From Geosiphon pyriformis (Eukaryota; Glomeromycota; Glomeromycetes; Archaeosporales; Geosiphonaceae): a stretch of 64,000 bases of DNA. Every line of letters begins with the position of its first letter. Positions within the stretch are counted from its first letter, which is position 1. Shown here in pieces: positions 23,713-35,211 of the stretch. The stretch spans positions 248,001 through 312,000 of the forward strand of contig JAAOMT010000684.1 in assembly GCA_016748015.1 (NCBI GenBank), read 5' to 3'. Below the pieces are notes generated by a model that saw only the letters and a list, made by a program, of their open reading frames with translations, was not told the DNA's origin and ran no database searches. A program made the position numbers and the translations under genes.

Positions 23713-26126
23713 AATATTTGAGAAGAGGAAAATAAAAAATATTTATATGAAAAAAGAAAGTTAAATAGTTGGTAGAGGATGGAGAATTGGCGGAAAAAGG
23801 GAATGTAGATGTTGGGAGGGAAAAAGCTAAAGTTTGTCATATTATTGTATCTGATGTTTCACAGAAAATTTTAGTTGTGGGTTTAACTCCGCCACAACCT
23901 TGAAGTATATTTTTTTTCATGTTTAAGCAATAGTCCATTATTTGAGAAACCGTTTTTCCTTTTGGGTTATTTTGACCTTGGGGAAAATTTTTACTGATTG
24001 GTTTTCACTTTATAAATACGACATCAAATAAATTTCATTTAAATAGTGCAACATTACATATGCCCATATGGTTTGCAAGACGTAAATCAATTGAAAATTG
24101 AAAACTTATGAGAAAACTACACTTCTATAGTTTGATCTTACCATAGCCCTTTTTTTTTGAAACTTGTAGCATTGATTGCCTTTGAGCTTTGAAAAGATTG
24201 ATTCTAATATTTAGGATTAAAAAATGGCAGATGGAAAATCTTTTTTTCCAGGAACAGATAGTGTTTTTGTGATTTAAAAATCAATGAAACGGTTTGTGAA
24301 TAACTGGTCTAAAAAAAGAAAAAACTTAAAATCGATATAAAATATATTTGATAGATTTTATTTTCCCGAACTGCAATACAGGATTTGAGTTAGAGAACGT
24401 TCTTTTCACAAGCTGAATATTTATTAAGGCAGAATCTGTTATAATAAGATAATTTTTTGAAATATTTTGTTATTTTTTTTTAATTTGTGTCTAAATTAAG
24501 CATAATAATATCAGCCATTGTTATCTAAAGTAAACCGATAAATCCTTTGATATTAAGTATTCACCATTTTTCTGCTAGCATGAATTCAATTTGTAACAAA
24601 CCTCAATAAGAATAATCCGAAATAACTTTTTCCCCAATTCAGTTTCATCATTGAAACAGCTAAAAATTCTGAAATTGAGATAAATATTGTGTTACTGTTT
24701 TGTTGATAATTTGATGTTTTAGAAATTCAATTTTTTTTTTAATTTTCATATATAGAAGAAGTATAATTTTTAATCTGTTCCTGCCCATTTGGTTCACTTT
24801 TATTTGCTTATATTTTTATTAATGAATCCTCAATGGCTTCAACAAAAATAATATGTAATGGTGCATCAGACTAATCAATTTAAGTAGAGTCAATGAGTGT
24901 TTGATCGATGTAATTTGTTTATATAACTTAAAATTATTAAAATTAGATTTTTAGTTTGATGTACCCCATAATCATATTTTTTATTGAGATATAAATAGCA
25001 AAACCAAGAAAAATATTGTTTTTATGTTTAGTTTTATCAATTTTAAAAAAATTAAAAAGGAAACCTTTTTAATTAAAATGAGTATTAAAATTTTTGGATT
25101 TTTATTAAATAAACAAAAATAATTTAAAAATATTATATATTAACATTTGTATTATATTTTGAGAATGAGTATTATAAAAATTTTAGTAAATAATTACTTG
25201 AATATTTTAATTTTAATATTTTATCATTTTTATTATTGTGATATTAATTTATAAATAAAAAATATTAATATTTTAATAGTCTTTTAAAACATTCATTAAT
25301 TTTTAAAATTAAATATGGTCAATCAAAAGATTAACAAACAATCTTTAATATTATGCAAATTGCAAAACTTGTCATAATATTTAATTTGATTCTTTCTTAA
25401 TTTATAATTCAAGTGTAAAAAGGCAAAATAAAAATTTATATCCTTAATTCTTAAGAATATCTTTCGATTGGATTGATTGATTTAATATTTTTGACAGCAA
25501 ACAGATTTTTGCAAGGAATTTTTTTTTCCTTAGGTTTCAATGATACCATCTGAGAAATAGCAGAAAAGCTAAATTTAGCAAAACTTGGACTGTTTAAATA
25601 CTAAAAAGGTATGTCATTCTAGAAATACAGTAAATATTTACTTGTACAATTATGTATCATCATGCACCCAAGTGTTTTATAGAAAATCAATAATGAGCTC
25701 TGGGAAAAACGTATGATGCAGTTTGGAAATGAGGCCAAATTAATAGAAATTTTAAATTTTTAAATCAAAAGAATAAACGGTCTTGGCTAAAAAATTTTTA
25801 AATGTAAACGCCAAAATTTTCGGGAGTTTAAAATGGGAATCACTTAAAATTAGACTGGAATTTGAACTTTCTATGTAGAATCAAAGAATATCTTATCAGC
25901 TCAAGGAGCTCCATGTAATCATTCTAACCCAAAACTTTTTTTATTTGTCAGATTGTGTGGCAACAAATAAAACAATCGGCAATACTACCGGTTGTATGAC
26001 TACATTTCTTGGCAGAATAAGTAAATTGAGATTTTCCTTTAAATTGCCCTCTGAATTCACGATGCTAATATTGTACATTTCAAAATATTAATTTCTTCTT
26101 TGAAAATTTTCCAAGTTCAACCAGTA
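23713..26126. other. Divergent intergenic, strongly AT-rich
   Basis: 2.4 kb between the P450 (-) and the syntaxin gene (+). From about 24.3 to 25.5 kb the sequence is very AT-rich and without frames. The last few hundred bases are presumably the syntaxin promoter and leader. Confidence 0.45.
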
Positions 26127-26948
26127 ATGACAGAAAGTATGCCACTAACAGAGTTGCAAAATGGTGACAGAAGATTTTTGGATGAAACTACTGCTATCGA
26201 CCAGGATATAACAACAATAAGGTCTAATATTGAACGTATCAGTCAAATTCAGAATCAAATGCTACGCAGTACTTCGAATGCACAAGAAACTGAATATAAT
26301 GAAGAAATAGAACCTTTAACAGTTAACACAAAGACGTTACTCATACAAGTTAAAGATAAAATAAAAAACATTGAAAGAGAAAACTTAAGACTGTCACCTC
26401 AGAGCAAATACGGACCTCTTAGAGAAAAACAACATAAAAGGCTTCAAGAAAAGTTTACCAATGCACTCAGGGAGTACCAAACTGTGGAGCAATCCTATAT
26501 GCAATCACAAAAGGAAAAAATTACAAGACAATACCGGATTGTAAATCCTAATGCAACACAAGAAGAAATCGATAACTACGTTTCAAACCCTTCAAGTCAA
26601 CCCGTGTTTCAGCAAGCACTACTAAGATCAGGGGAAGCTCGGGCTGCTGCTGCTGAAGTACAGAAACGTCATGATGACATTAAACAAATTGAACAAACTA
26701 TATCAGAAATATTAGACTTAACGACAGAAATGGCTTTAATTGTTGATGCTCAGGACGAAGTAATTGTTGATATTGGCGAAAATATTGATAATGCCAACAA
26801 CAAATTGCAGAATGGAAATAATCAAATCACACAAGCACAAAAACTTGCGCTTGCCGCCAGAAGACGAAAATGGATTATATTTATAATTCTTCTTCTCATT
26901 ATAGCTGGTGCTGTTGCTGCTGTACTTGTAGTTTTTCTTAGAAAATAA
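26127..26948 (+). CDS. Qa-SNARE, plasma-membrane syntaxin (Sso1/Psy1 type)
   Basis: Single exon, 273 residues from the ATG at 26127; the open frame extends nine codons upstream to a TTG but without ATG. Residues about 16-135 are the helical Habc region with many Gln, Glu and Asn. The linker includes NPNATQEEIDNYVSNP. The SNARE motif (about 181-243) contains the zero-layer Gln at 209 in IVDAQDEVIVDI. It is followed by a basic AARRRK patch and a C-terminal anchor (about 249-271). The protein would pair with a Sec9-type and a synaptobrevin-type SNARE to drive exocytosis at the plasma membrane. Length and layout are normal for the family. Confidence 0.92.
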   Translation: MTESMPLTELQNGDRRFLDETTAIDQDITTIRSNIERISQIQNQMLRSTSNAQETEYNEEIEPLTVNTKTLLIQVKDKIKNIERENLRLSPQSKYGPLREKQHKRLQEKFTNALREYQTVEQSYMQSQKEKITRQYRIVNPNATQEEIDNYVSNPSSQPVFQQALLRSGEARAAAAEVQKRHDDIKQIEQTISEILDLTTEMALIVDAQDEVIVDIGENIDNANNKLQNGNNQITQAQKLALAARRRKWIIFIILLLIIAGAVAAVLVVFLRK

Positions 26949-27887
26949 CCTTTTATATCATTTCCCTCAAGATTATTTACATTAGTCATTATGCTTGAAA
27001 TTAACCTTGAATAAATCATTTGTAAATTAATTTCATCCTAAATTACTAATTAGTAGTAATTCTTTTGAAAAACAATTTTATTTCAAACTGAGATAGAAAT
27101 CACGCTTACATTATTTTTAGATTGATTGTTAGACCATCCCTGCATTACTATATCATCCAATCATGTTATGACGAAAGTCGAACGTTCTAGCAAATACAGA
27201 TAATTTAAAAAGGAAATGCTTTCTAATAAGCTGGGTTTTAATGCACTTTGACTTCATTCAATAGTAAGTCTCACTTTTCAAAGTCGGGCTAATTTCATTT
27301 CCGATACGGGTAAAACTAAAGCTATGTAATTAAATTTTGGCTGGTATGCACGCTTTCCACTTCACATGATATTTATATCTATCATATATTCTGAATATTT
27401 TTCATTGATATTTTAATCTATTTCTTGAAATTTCTTGAGAGAGATCTAAATTTGGTGTAGTTGCGAAAATGAGTAAACTCTGCTTTTCAATTTTGAGCCG
27501 TTAATGATTTGTTAATTTTTTTTGAATAATTAACAGCATTTATTGGTAATTTGATGTAATTCCCTCTTGAATTGTCCTCAATAAAATGGTTTTCCTCTCA
27601 TGCGTTTGAAAGAACAAAAATGATGATCCAAGTACTGTCAGAGTGAGTGATTGATTGATTGATCAAAGCTAGCCCTTACGATTGATGAAATCAATTTTTT
27701 CGCCAAGAAATCACCAAAGAAAGTTTTCAAGAAGAAGCTAAGCGCATAATTAATGTCTTTATAAAATAAATAAAAATCCTTCGCAAAAAGTAATGGCATC
27801 AAGCCAACTTGCCTTCCCATCTCAAATAATCATTGTGCGATTCGACGAGACTACAGTTTCTTAATCAGATCATTGCCTTAGACTTTC
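26949..27887. other. Intergenic
   Basis: No gene or recognisable repeat. A short GATTGATTGATTGATC run lies near 27647-27664. Sequence just before 27888 is the presumed promoter of the secreted protein gene. Confidence 0.45.
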
Positions 27888-29208
27888 ATGATGAACTTAA
27901 TTTTGACCAATTTTTATTTTATCCTTTCAACATTACTTATCATTCAATCTATGGCTCAGATACCAAATTTTCCTAGTTTTGGGGGGCAAGGGGATAACAG
28001 CCCATTTGGAAATATTGATCCAAGCAAAGGTAGAATATGATGATCGGAATAGCAAATTTTTTGAACTTTGCTCGGTAACAAACCTTTTTAAATTTTCATT
28101 GTAAAGGAAATCCGATTCAACCCGGAGGTCAGGTAAGAAAAATTGACTTCTTTAAATTTGATTTCTTGTTAATTATCAAGGAATAATTCTAGAAATATTC
28201 GGGGAAATCATTCTCCAAACAAGCTCGATCCAACATCAACAAACTCTCCGCTAAATCCAAATAATCCAAATAGCGTTTATAGCAATCCGGAAGGAAAAGG
28301 AAAGTCATCACAACCACAACAGAAACAATCACAACCAGAATCACCAATTTCCTCAGGTCCACAATCCGGAGGAAAATCACCTAGCTCTTCGGCCACACCG
28401 GCTAAAGCACCTACCTCACAATCATCAGGAGGGAACCCTCCATCTTCGGGTAAACCCACTAGTCAAAGTGGAGGTAAAGCACCACCTCCACCTCCAAACA
28501 TTCTAAAACAAGCATGGCAAGAAAAAGAGAAAGCTTGCGTACTTGTTAGTGGTCCACCAAATAATACGATTGTACAACCTATGAGTAAACACCGTATTTC
28601 TTGGAATCAATCTCCTTGTCAAATGTCAGCTCGTGTAGTCGGTCAATTCAACGTCTTCCTTTATAACAATCTAAAAATGGTGCCTGATGAGAAGAGCGCG
28701 AAGAAGAGAGATTACTGTGGGTCATTTTGTAAGAGAGATTATACACCAAACGGGAAGGTAATTTAATCAATTTCTGAGCTTTTTTAATTCAAATCATTAA
28801 CTTTAACATTCTTTTAAAATTTGAATTTAGCTAATTTACGATTGGGGTCCAAGAATTATTGCCACAAATTTAACCAACTCCACTAACAATTATGATTGGG
28901 AAGTACCTTACCTGAACGATCCACGTATAACAAATTCATCCGCCTTTTATATTAGAGTTGAAACTATTTCTTACTCCGGTATATTTGGAGCGACTCCACC
29001 ATTAGGTGGTACTTATGGCCCAGTTGCAATTGAACTTCGTGACCCACCACCAGGTTTCCAGGAGAAAAAAGAGACATCTTCTGCTCCACTGCTTAAACCT
29101 TCAACCTTACCTTCTGCAGCAATAAGCTTGTTAGGTCATGGTGGTGGTTTATTAATGTTGATTATGTTCATTTTTTCCGGTGTGGTGATTTTAGGTAGAA
29201 CTCGCTAA
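27888..29208 (+). CDS. Secreted Ser/Pro/Gly-rich protein with C-terminal hydrophobic tail
   Basis: Exons are read at 27888..28029, 28107..28132, about 28193..28757 and 28831..29208. A signal peptide (MMNLILTNFYFILSTLLIIQ, then SMAQ) is followed by a low-complexity linker rich in Ser, Pro, Gln, Gly and Asn with a run of six prolines. Then comes a folded domain with CVLVSGPPNNTIVQP, HRISWNQSPC, QFNVFLYNN, WEVPYLNDPRITNSSAFYIR and YGPVAIELRDPP. This beta-rich pattern resembles the Kre9/Knh1-like Ser-Thr-rich GPI-anchored group, but the match is tentative. The C-terminus is hydrophobic and ends GRTR. Problem: exon 2 ends in phase 0, while the long frame of exon 3 (NIRGNHSPN...) needs one base offset, so either a splice site differs or there is a one-base slip near 28201-28207 (GGGGAAA). 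Confidence 0.65.
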
Positions 29209-29888
29209 CAAGGCTGTAAGGCATATTCCCGAGAACATTTAAGTTTATTTGATCGAAATTTTGTGAACATTTAAAAAATGGCTAACTGAGCTAAACATTT
29301 TTGTCAAACCACATTATTCTAGAGGTATGCAAAATCAAAATTTTAAATTGTCCCGAATCTCGTGCTTTTACTTCCATTTAGGGTTCATTCTCACAGGATA
29401 AGGTACATTTAAAACGATGGGAATGTTCAAATCGATTATCGAGTAATTTGATAAAAGGTCTGAAGAGTTGTAGCAACAATATTCCTTATAGTCAAGGCTT
29501 GATTCTCTATGTATGGGCTTGACTTCTTTGTGAAACATATATGGTTTCAATTCATTACCAACAAAAGATCGAACTTTTCTATGATCATTCAGAATTAACA
29601 ATTTCGTTGTAAACTTTATTTTTAATTATGATCTATGGTCCCATGATTTCTTGTGAATATTCTTTTTCCTCTGGTGTCGCACAGAAAATGGGAAGCAACC
29701 CCCATTTTAATAAGATGGTGAATTTTTTCCTGAGTGAATTGCTAAAAACTATAATAAGATTTTTGGAGCTCCGTACAGTATGAAATAAACAATCAGGTAA
29801 TGCATGGATGGCAGCTGATCAATAGCAAACCATATATCTTGGCAGAGTTTCTCATAAATAAATTATCACCGTTTTTAAATTAATAGCA
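29209..29888. other. Intergenic
   Basis: 0.68 kb without a supportable gene. It holds the 3' end of the secreted protein gene and the promoter of the next. Confidence 0.45.
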
Positions 29889-30635
29889 ATGAAAAACACG
29901 AAGCCAAAAATGTCTCAGCATCCATGGATTCTATTTTACATATTTTCTCTTTTGTATTTGAGATTCGACGAGAAGATATGGATAGCAGAAGCAGCTTTAT
30001 TCGCCCGAGATACGGAATGTTGTCTAACTGAACAAAACTTTGCATGTATAAAAGGATATTGTACTTTTCCTAACGCAAATTTCGCTTCATCTTGTCAATC
30101 ATGCGTTTCTTCAAATTTTTGTTCAATTTCTGGCTCTTGTATACCATTGGGACAATATGATGGAAGTTGTTGTAGAAACTCAGACGGTGATGTTTGTATG
30201 AAAGGAATCTGTACAAGCAGCACAAGCAATATCACATCAGTTAGAGACGATAAAGACTGTCGAGTTTGTTCAGATCAAGGAAACATTTGCCAATCTAATG
30301 GACATTGTCTTTCACCTAGAGGAACCTTGGAAGGCTCAGGATCACAGTCAAATTGGCTTATCATTATATTAGTGCCAATTTTAATTACCGTTGCTTTATT
30401 TACTCTATATAAAATTTGGCGAAAAAAAGGTCTTCCAATGTGGGAGAATCAACAGTTGGAGGAAAAAGAAATTAATGAATTTCCGCCACCATATTCCACA
30501 GTTTCACCTCCTTCTTACACAAGTGCAATATCAAACGAACCATTTAACTCTAGGATAATTTCTGGTGGTACAAACGAACAAACGATAATTGAGTCTGACC
30601 AAATTCAACGTCCTGAACAGGTTTTAACGACCTGA
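29889..30635 (+). CDS. Cys-rich single-span membrane protein with two PPxY motifs
   Basis: Single exon, 248 residues, family not recognised. Layout: hydrophobic signal segment near residues 12-24; a Cys-rich extracellular part (about 44-140) with repeated C-x(5-8)-C spacing such as CCLTEQNFACIKGYC, CQSCVSSNFC and CRVCSDQGNICQSNGHC; a transmembrane helix near 155-176; a basic stop-transfer (KIWRKKG); then a cytoplasmic tail of about 70 residues. The tail holds PPPY (199-202) and PPSY (207-210), the signature bound by WW domains of Nedd4/Rsp5 ubiquitin ligases. I infer a surface protein or ligase adaptor that could be ubiquitinated and internalised; no enzyme domain is seen. Confidence 0.8.
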   Translation: MKNTKPKMSQHPWILFYIFSLLYLRFDEKIWIAEAALFARDTECCLTEQNFACIKGYCTFPNANFASSCQSCVSSNFCSISGSCIPLGQYDGSCCRNSDGDVCMKGICTSSTSNITSVRDDKDCRVCSDQGNICQSNGHCLSPRGTLEGSGSQSNWLIIILVPILITVALFTLYKIWRKKGLPMWENQQLEEKEINEFPPPYSTVSPPSYTSAISNEPFNSRIISGGTNEQTIIESDQIQRPEQVLTT

Positions 30636-30927
30636 ATATATTTTTTAACCAAACTAACAAAATAAAACTCTAAATATTTCTTATTTTTCAACATAATTGT
30701 GTAATAATTATCAAAAATAGAATATATAGGAACTTCTCTATAATTAACTTTACGAAAACTATACTATCATAGTTATAATAATAATGGTAATATATACGCT
30801 GAAACTTTTTTAGTATACCCTGGTAGATCACAGATAATTTACGTCCAATTAAAATCAATCGCTGGAACGTTTTATTAGTGCCCAATGCTTGACAACTAAA
30901 ATAGCTTAATTAATCTCTTTCTTCATA

Positions 30928-32545
30928 ATGAAGCGAATTTTCAATCAACCTTTATCAAAAAGGTTCCAAAAACGAAAACCTACATTTCTATTGAAGATCA
31001 TATGGGTTTTGGCACTTTTATATGGCGAAGTCTTAATATTCTATTTGGCAATGCTGAAATGTCGCTGGCCGCTTGATAAAAAATGGGTAAATTTACGAAC
31101 ATTCAAGGATTATATGTTAAATTTTATCATACCGTTTATTTATTTTTTAAAAGAGATTTTTTCTCAGAACACAACAAATTACCAGCCGTATCATATAGCC
31201 CTTATTGCTGACCCACAAATCATTGATCAATTCTCATATGGACGAACAGGAATCCTTCAATGGTTTTCAGAGATTTTTCCCGATATGTATATGAGAAAGA
31301 ATTGGAAAACTTTGCAGAGACAGTTACAACCCGATGCCTTTTTTGTTTTAGGAGATTTGATGGATGGGGGAAGAGAACTTAAGGATGATGAGTAAGCTAT
31401 ACTTCTAATTTAGTAAACGGATGATGGCTCATATTGGCATTAAAAATCCGACACAATATAGATGGGAAGCAGAATCAGATCGGTACAGAAAACTATTGAG
31501 ACCAAAAGACGAGACCAAAACTCCGATACACTATTTGGCTGGTAATCATGATTTCGGTTTCGGTAGCCGAATAATTCCTACAGCTTATGCAAGATTTCGT
31601 CGATTCTATGGTAAAACGAATTATATAGTGACTTTGGGAAATCACAGTATAGTGGTCATCGATACAGTGTCTTTGAGTAGTGACAATGATGGTTTACAAG
31701 CTGAAGCTTTAGAATTAATTGAACGCATGAGAAAAGGTAAGTATTGAAAAATATATATTTTTGGGATTTTCTGATGCAAAATCTGAAAATATTTTTCCGG
31801 GTTTGAACAGAGGAACGTAAAATACCTCGAATTCTCATGACACATATACCCCTTTACCGTCCACCCAACACTGATTGTGGCCCTCTTCGTCAGAATAACC
31901 GATTCATCAACCAAGGGTCTGGTTATCAATACCAAAACTTGGTCACAGAGTCACTTTCGAATTTGATTTTAGATAATGTTAAACCAAAGCTCATTTTTAG
32001 TGGAGATGATCATGATTATTGTGAAGTGCATCATTCACGAGGGGAAGGATCGATAGAAGTTACTTTGAATAGTTTTAGCTTTGCCATGGTAGGTTAGTTT
32101 TGTTCAAAATATTTTATTTCCATCTTCCATAAACATTTTTTTTGATTTATAGGGAGTCCCAAAACCAGGATTTTTGTTACTCAGTCTTCACAATCCACTT
32201 GATGCTGAATCAAATTCTACAACTATAGGCGAAAATAAAACTTCTGAAAAATCGAATTTAGCTTCCTATACCTATTCACAATGTTTATTACCCAACCAGC
32301 TTGCAATTTACTTTGCTTATATATATATTTTCTTCGCTACTCTTTTTTGCATTATTTTGAACACCTGGTACCTTTCATGGAAAACTGAAGATAATCGTTT
32401 ACCTATAACACACAAATTTCGAAAGAGGAGTCGATGGCACCCACTCAACCAGTTATTTTGGAAAGTAGTATTAATACAACTCATGACGATTGGATTTTGG
32501 GGCTTAGTGACATTCTTATTTTCTTGGGTTTGGTGGGTCGTTTAG
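30928..32545 (+). CDS. Cdc1/Ted1/PGAP5-type metallophosphoesterase, membrane-bound
   Basis: Spliced model join(30928..31391, 31414..31736, 31811..32088, 32153..32545), 485 residues, near the size of yeast Cdc1 and Ted1. The first intron is extremely short as modelled (22 bases, 31392-31413), yet its GT and AG ends join GRELKDDD to KRMMAH in frame. Motifs: N-terminal membrane helix (about 21-42); IADPQI with Asp95; LGDLMDGGRE (141-150); LAGNHDFGFG with His200; SGDDHDYCEVHH in exon 3; SFAMGVPKPGFLLLSL across the last intron; and C-terminal membrane helices. The family removes ethanolamine-phosphate from GPI anchors in the ER, using Mn2+, and affects Mn2+ balance and ER exit. Which paralogue this is cannot be settled by eye. 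Confidence 0.9.
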
Positions 32546-33398
32546 CCATAGTTTATTCGATTTTAATTCATAGTTCCAAGGCCGTAAGAAAATTTTTATC
32601 AGCAATCACCTCATAGGGTTAAAAAATTGAAATCTTAACTGGAAAAATTACTCGGGTTTTTAATTACAAATCTTTCATGTACATAATTTTCAAAGTATTG
32701 AAAATAGTGAAAGCACAAAGAAAGTTTAACTCAAAAAACCATGCACATTTTTGAATTTAAAAATCCTGTTAGGAAAAAGATATTATTGTCTAACACCACA
32801 TGTTGTATTTATATTTAAGACCATAAAACTTAAAGGTCATTAAAAATTAACAAAAGTATAGCATGCTTAGAAAATTACTTCATAATTGGTTACCCAATTT
32901 CAATACGATTTCCAGAGTTTTGCGCCCAATAAGTAATACACTTTTAAATATTGATGCAAACCTTTTGACCCTCAACCTGAATATTTTCAAGACTAATCAT
33001 TGGTACTTTTCTCAAAGATTATCATAAAGGATCTTGATTTAATCCATTTCCGATGATTATTGACATGCAAGGTAACTTTTAAACTCGTTCATTTTTAACT
33101 TTGAAATCAAAAGTTAAATGAATATAGCTATGTTCTACAACAGCAAAGCTTCATTATCTCAATAAACCTTCGCAAAAATGATCCTTAATTAAAACATACA
33201 TGGTCATTCGGACCACATAAGGTATTGAAAGTTAGGATTGTCAAAAAAGTATTTTATGCTAAATATTAATCAGATTAATGTTGGTTCATACTGAATTGAA
33301 TGAACTCTTTTCTTTTAGAAAAAAAATCAGGATTGCCCTTTTGAAATATTCTCGTAAAAAGAATTTCATCATAAAGTGTCAGGGCTCAAAATCAAGAA
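32546..33398. other. Intergenic
   Basis: 0.85 kb without a supportable gene. A frame at 32434-32616 overlaps the end of the phosphatase gene and is considered a shadow. Confidence 0.45.
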
Positions 33399-34709
33399 AT
33401 GGAAATAATTGATGAAAAGAAAGAGCAAGTCTCGGTTACAAATACTAATTTAACGATTGATGATTTACCAGCTTCTGGAAATTTTACGCCAGCAACCAAA
33501 GAAGCTTCAGCGATAGTTGACGTAAAGACGACTAAACCGTTGACATTGATGAAAGGTTTCCGTAATAGTGTCAAATCACCTGGAGTAACAAGAAAAATTA
33601 TCTTGATCCTCTCTGCACTAGTGCTCATCAATGTCGCGGTATGGATAGCCTCAGCCTTTGCCTTCCGAGAATATCCAACTTTGATGGGTACCGCAGCTTT
33701 GGCATATACTCTTGGATTACGTCACGCGGTTGATGCTGATCATTTGGCTGCTATAGATAATGTCACTCGGAAACTTCTTCAGTCAGGAGAACAGTCAGTA
33801 TCTGTTGGATTTTTCTTTTCACTTGGACATTCTACGATCGTAGTCATCGCTTCAATAGCAATCGCTGCTACTGCCGCAGCAATCCAAGATAAACTTGAGA
33901 GTTTCAAAGTAATTGGTGGCATAATTGGTGTTTCAGTCTCAACCCTATTTCTCTTTTTGATTGGGATTTTGAACACTTTTGTTTTCATCTCGATCTATCG
34001 TTCCTTCCGACGGTTACAACGTACTGGCAATTACGAAGAAGAAGACATTAATGAAATCCTGAATAAAAGTGGACTTTTGGGAAGATTTTTTGCGCCAATG
34101 TATCGTTTTGTTGATGCAAGTTGGAAAATGTACCCTCTTGGTTTCCTATTCGGTCTTGGATTTGATACCAGTAGTGAAGTTGGATTATTAGGTATTTCGG
34201 CATTTCAAGCCAACCAGGGACTCTCAGTTTGGCTAATATTATTTTTTCCCCTATTATTCACATCTGGAATGGCATTAATTGATACGGCGGATGGAATTTT
34301 GATGTTGGGTACTTATACATGGGCATACATTAACCCCTTCCGCAAGCTATACTATAATCTCGTAATTACACTACTCTCAATTCTTGTTGCATTTGTAATT
34401 GGTACCATTGAATTACTTAGTATTCTTGGGGACAAATTGAACCTTGAAGGAGGCTTTTGGGATTTCTTTGGTAAATTGGGTGAGGGATTTGGTACAATCG
34501 GGTATATTATTATTGGATTATTTGTCTTTGTACTTGTTTTTTCCATGATTTATTATAGGTGGGCAGGATATGCAGATTTGGAAAAGACTCTTGCTAATCG
34601 AAATCAAGACAATAGTGATATGACAATGGAGGATGTTTATAGTGTGGAACAGTCACAATCAATTGATCATTGTGATGAAGCGATAAATGAGAAGAAAGAT
34701 GTACCATAG
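33399..34709 (+). CDS. NiCoT nickel/cobalt transporter
   Basis: Single exon, 436 residues. The metal-binding signature HAVDADH (109-115) in helix II is perfect, followed by LAAIDNVTRKL. Other family blocks: FSLGHSTIVV (140-149), LGFLFGLGFDTSSEVGLL (247-264) and LFTSGMALIDTADGILM. About eight membrane helices are expected. The N-terminal 60 residues and the C-terminal tail after the last helix are hydrophilic and cytoplasmic. The protein would import Ni2+ (possibly Co2+) at the plasma membrane with high affinity, feeding enzymes such as urease, as Nic1 does in fission yeast. Complete and of normal length. Confidence 0.94.
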   Translation: MEIIDEKKEQVSVTNTNLTIDDLPASGNFTPATKEASAIVDVKTTKPLTLMKGFRNSVKSPGVTRKIILILSALVLINVAVWIASAFAFREYPTLMGTAALAYTLGLRHAVDADHLAAIDNVTRKLLQSGEQSVSVGFFFSLGHSTIVVIASIAIAATAAAIQDKLESFKVIGGIIGVSVSTLFLFLIGILNTFVFISIYRSFRRLQRTGNYEEEDINEILNKSGLLGRFFAPMYRFVDASWKMYPLGFLFGLGFDTSSEVGLLGISAFQANQGLSVWLILFFPLLFTSGMALIDTADGILMLGTYTWAYINPFRKLYYNLVITLLSILVAFVIGTIELLSILGDKLNLEGGFWDFFGKLGEGFGTIGYIIIGLFVFVLVFSMIYYRWAGYADLEKTLANRNQDNSDMTMEDVYSVEQSQSIDHCDEAINEKKDVP

Positions 34710-35211
34710 TTTATAAGGTTATTCTTTTTTGAGATAACCAATTTTATTTTCGTTTGAAGATCTGATTAAAGAAAAATAAAGCTCATTCATCCTGAGAATG
34801 GTAATGAGATTTTTTTATTTCATGGTAAAATATCATTTTGAACGAAATACAATTTAGTTTCGGATACCCAAGGGCTGTGATTAAGAGGTCTGCTAATTTA
34901 AATTGCTCTAGCTGGTTAGTTTAATGAATCCTATTGGGTCAATTAAAATATGAAAATGGGTATCACCTATCCAGTGCTAAACTCGAACACAAGATTGTTT
35001 TTAGGACTATGAGGGCGAGCCCCTTTTTCGAGGGTGCCTTACATCATTTGTGAGACTTTTATAATTTATTGGTTTCAGGTTTTTAACATTAAAATATTAG
35101 AGATTAAATTACAAAATTTTGGGGGAAACTCATTTATAGTACATGATGAGAAAATGTATATCTTACAAATGCCTTTATAAATTCTATGTATAATATGCCA
35201 AGTAATTCTAT
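34710..35211. other. Convergent intergenic region
   Basis: 0.5 kb between the 3' ends of the nickel transporter and the phosphodiesterase gene. Nothing else seen. Confidence 0.5.

Noticed and set aside
23631-23840. Hydrophobic frame upstream of the intact P450, possible membrane anchor
   Set aside because: It is in a different frame from the P450, and no splice pair was found that joins them; kept only as a remark.
28277-28459. Minus-strand frame rich in Gly, Asp and Pro
   Set aside because: It is the reverse complement of the low-complexity Ser/Pro-rich exon of the secreted protein gene; a composition shadow.
32434-32616. 60-codon frame at the end of the Cdc1-like gene
   Set aside because: It overlaps the true last exon in another frame, and the true frame already ends with a plausible final helix.
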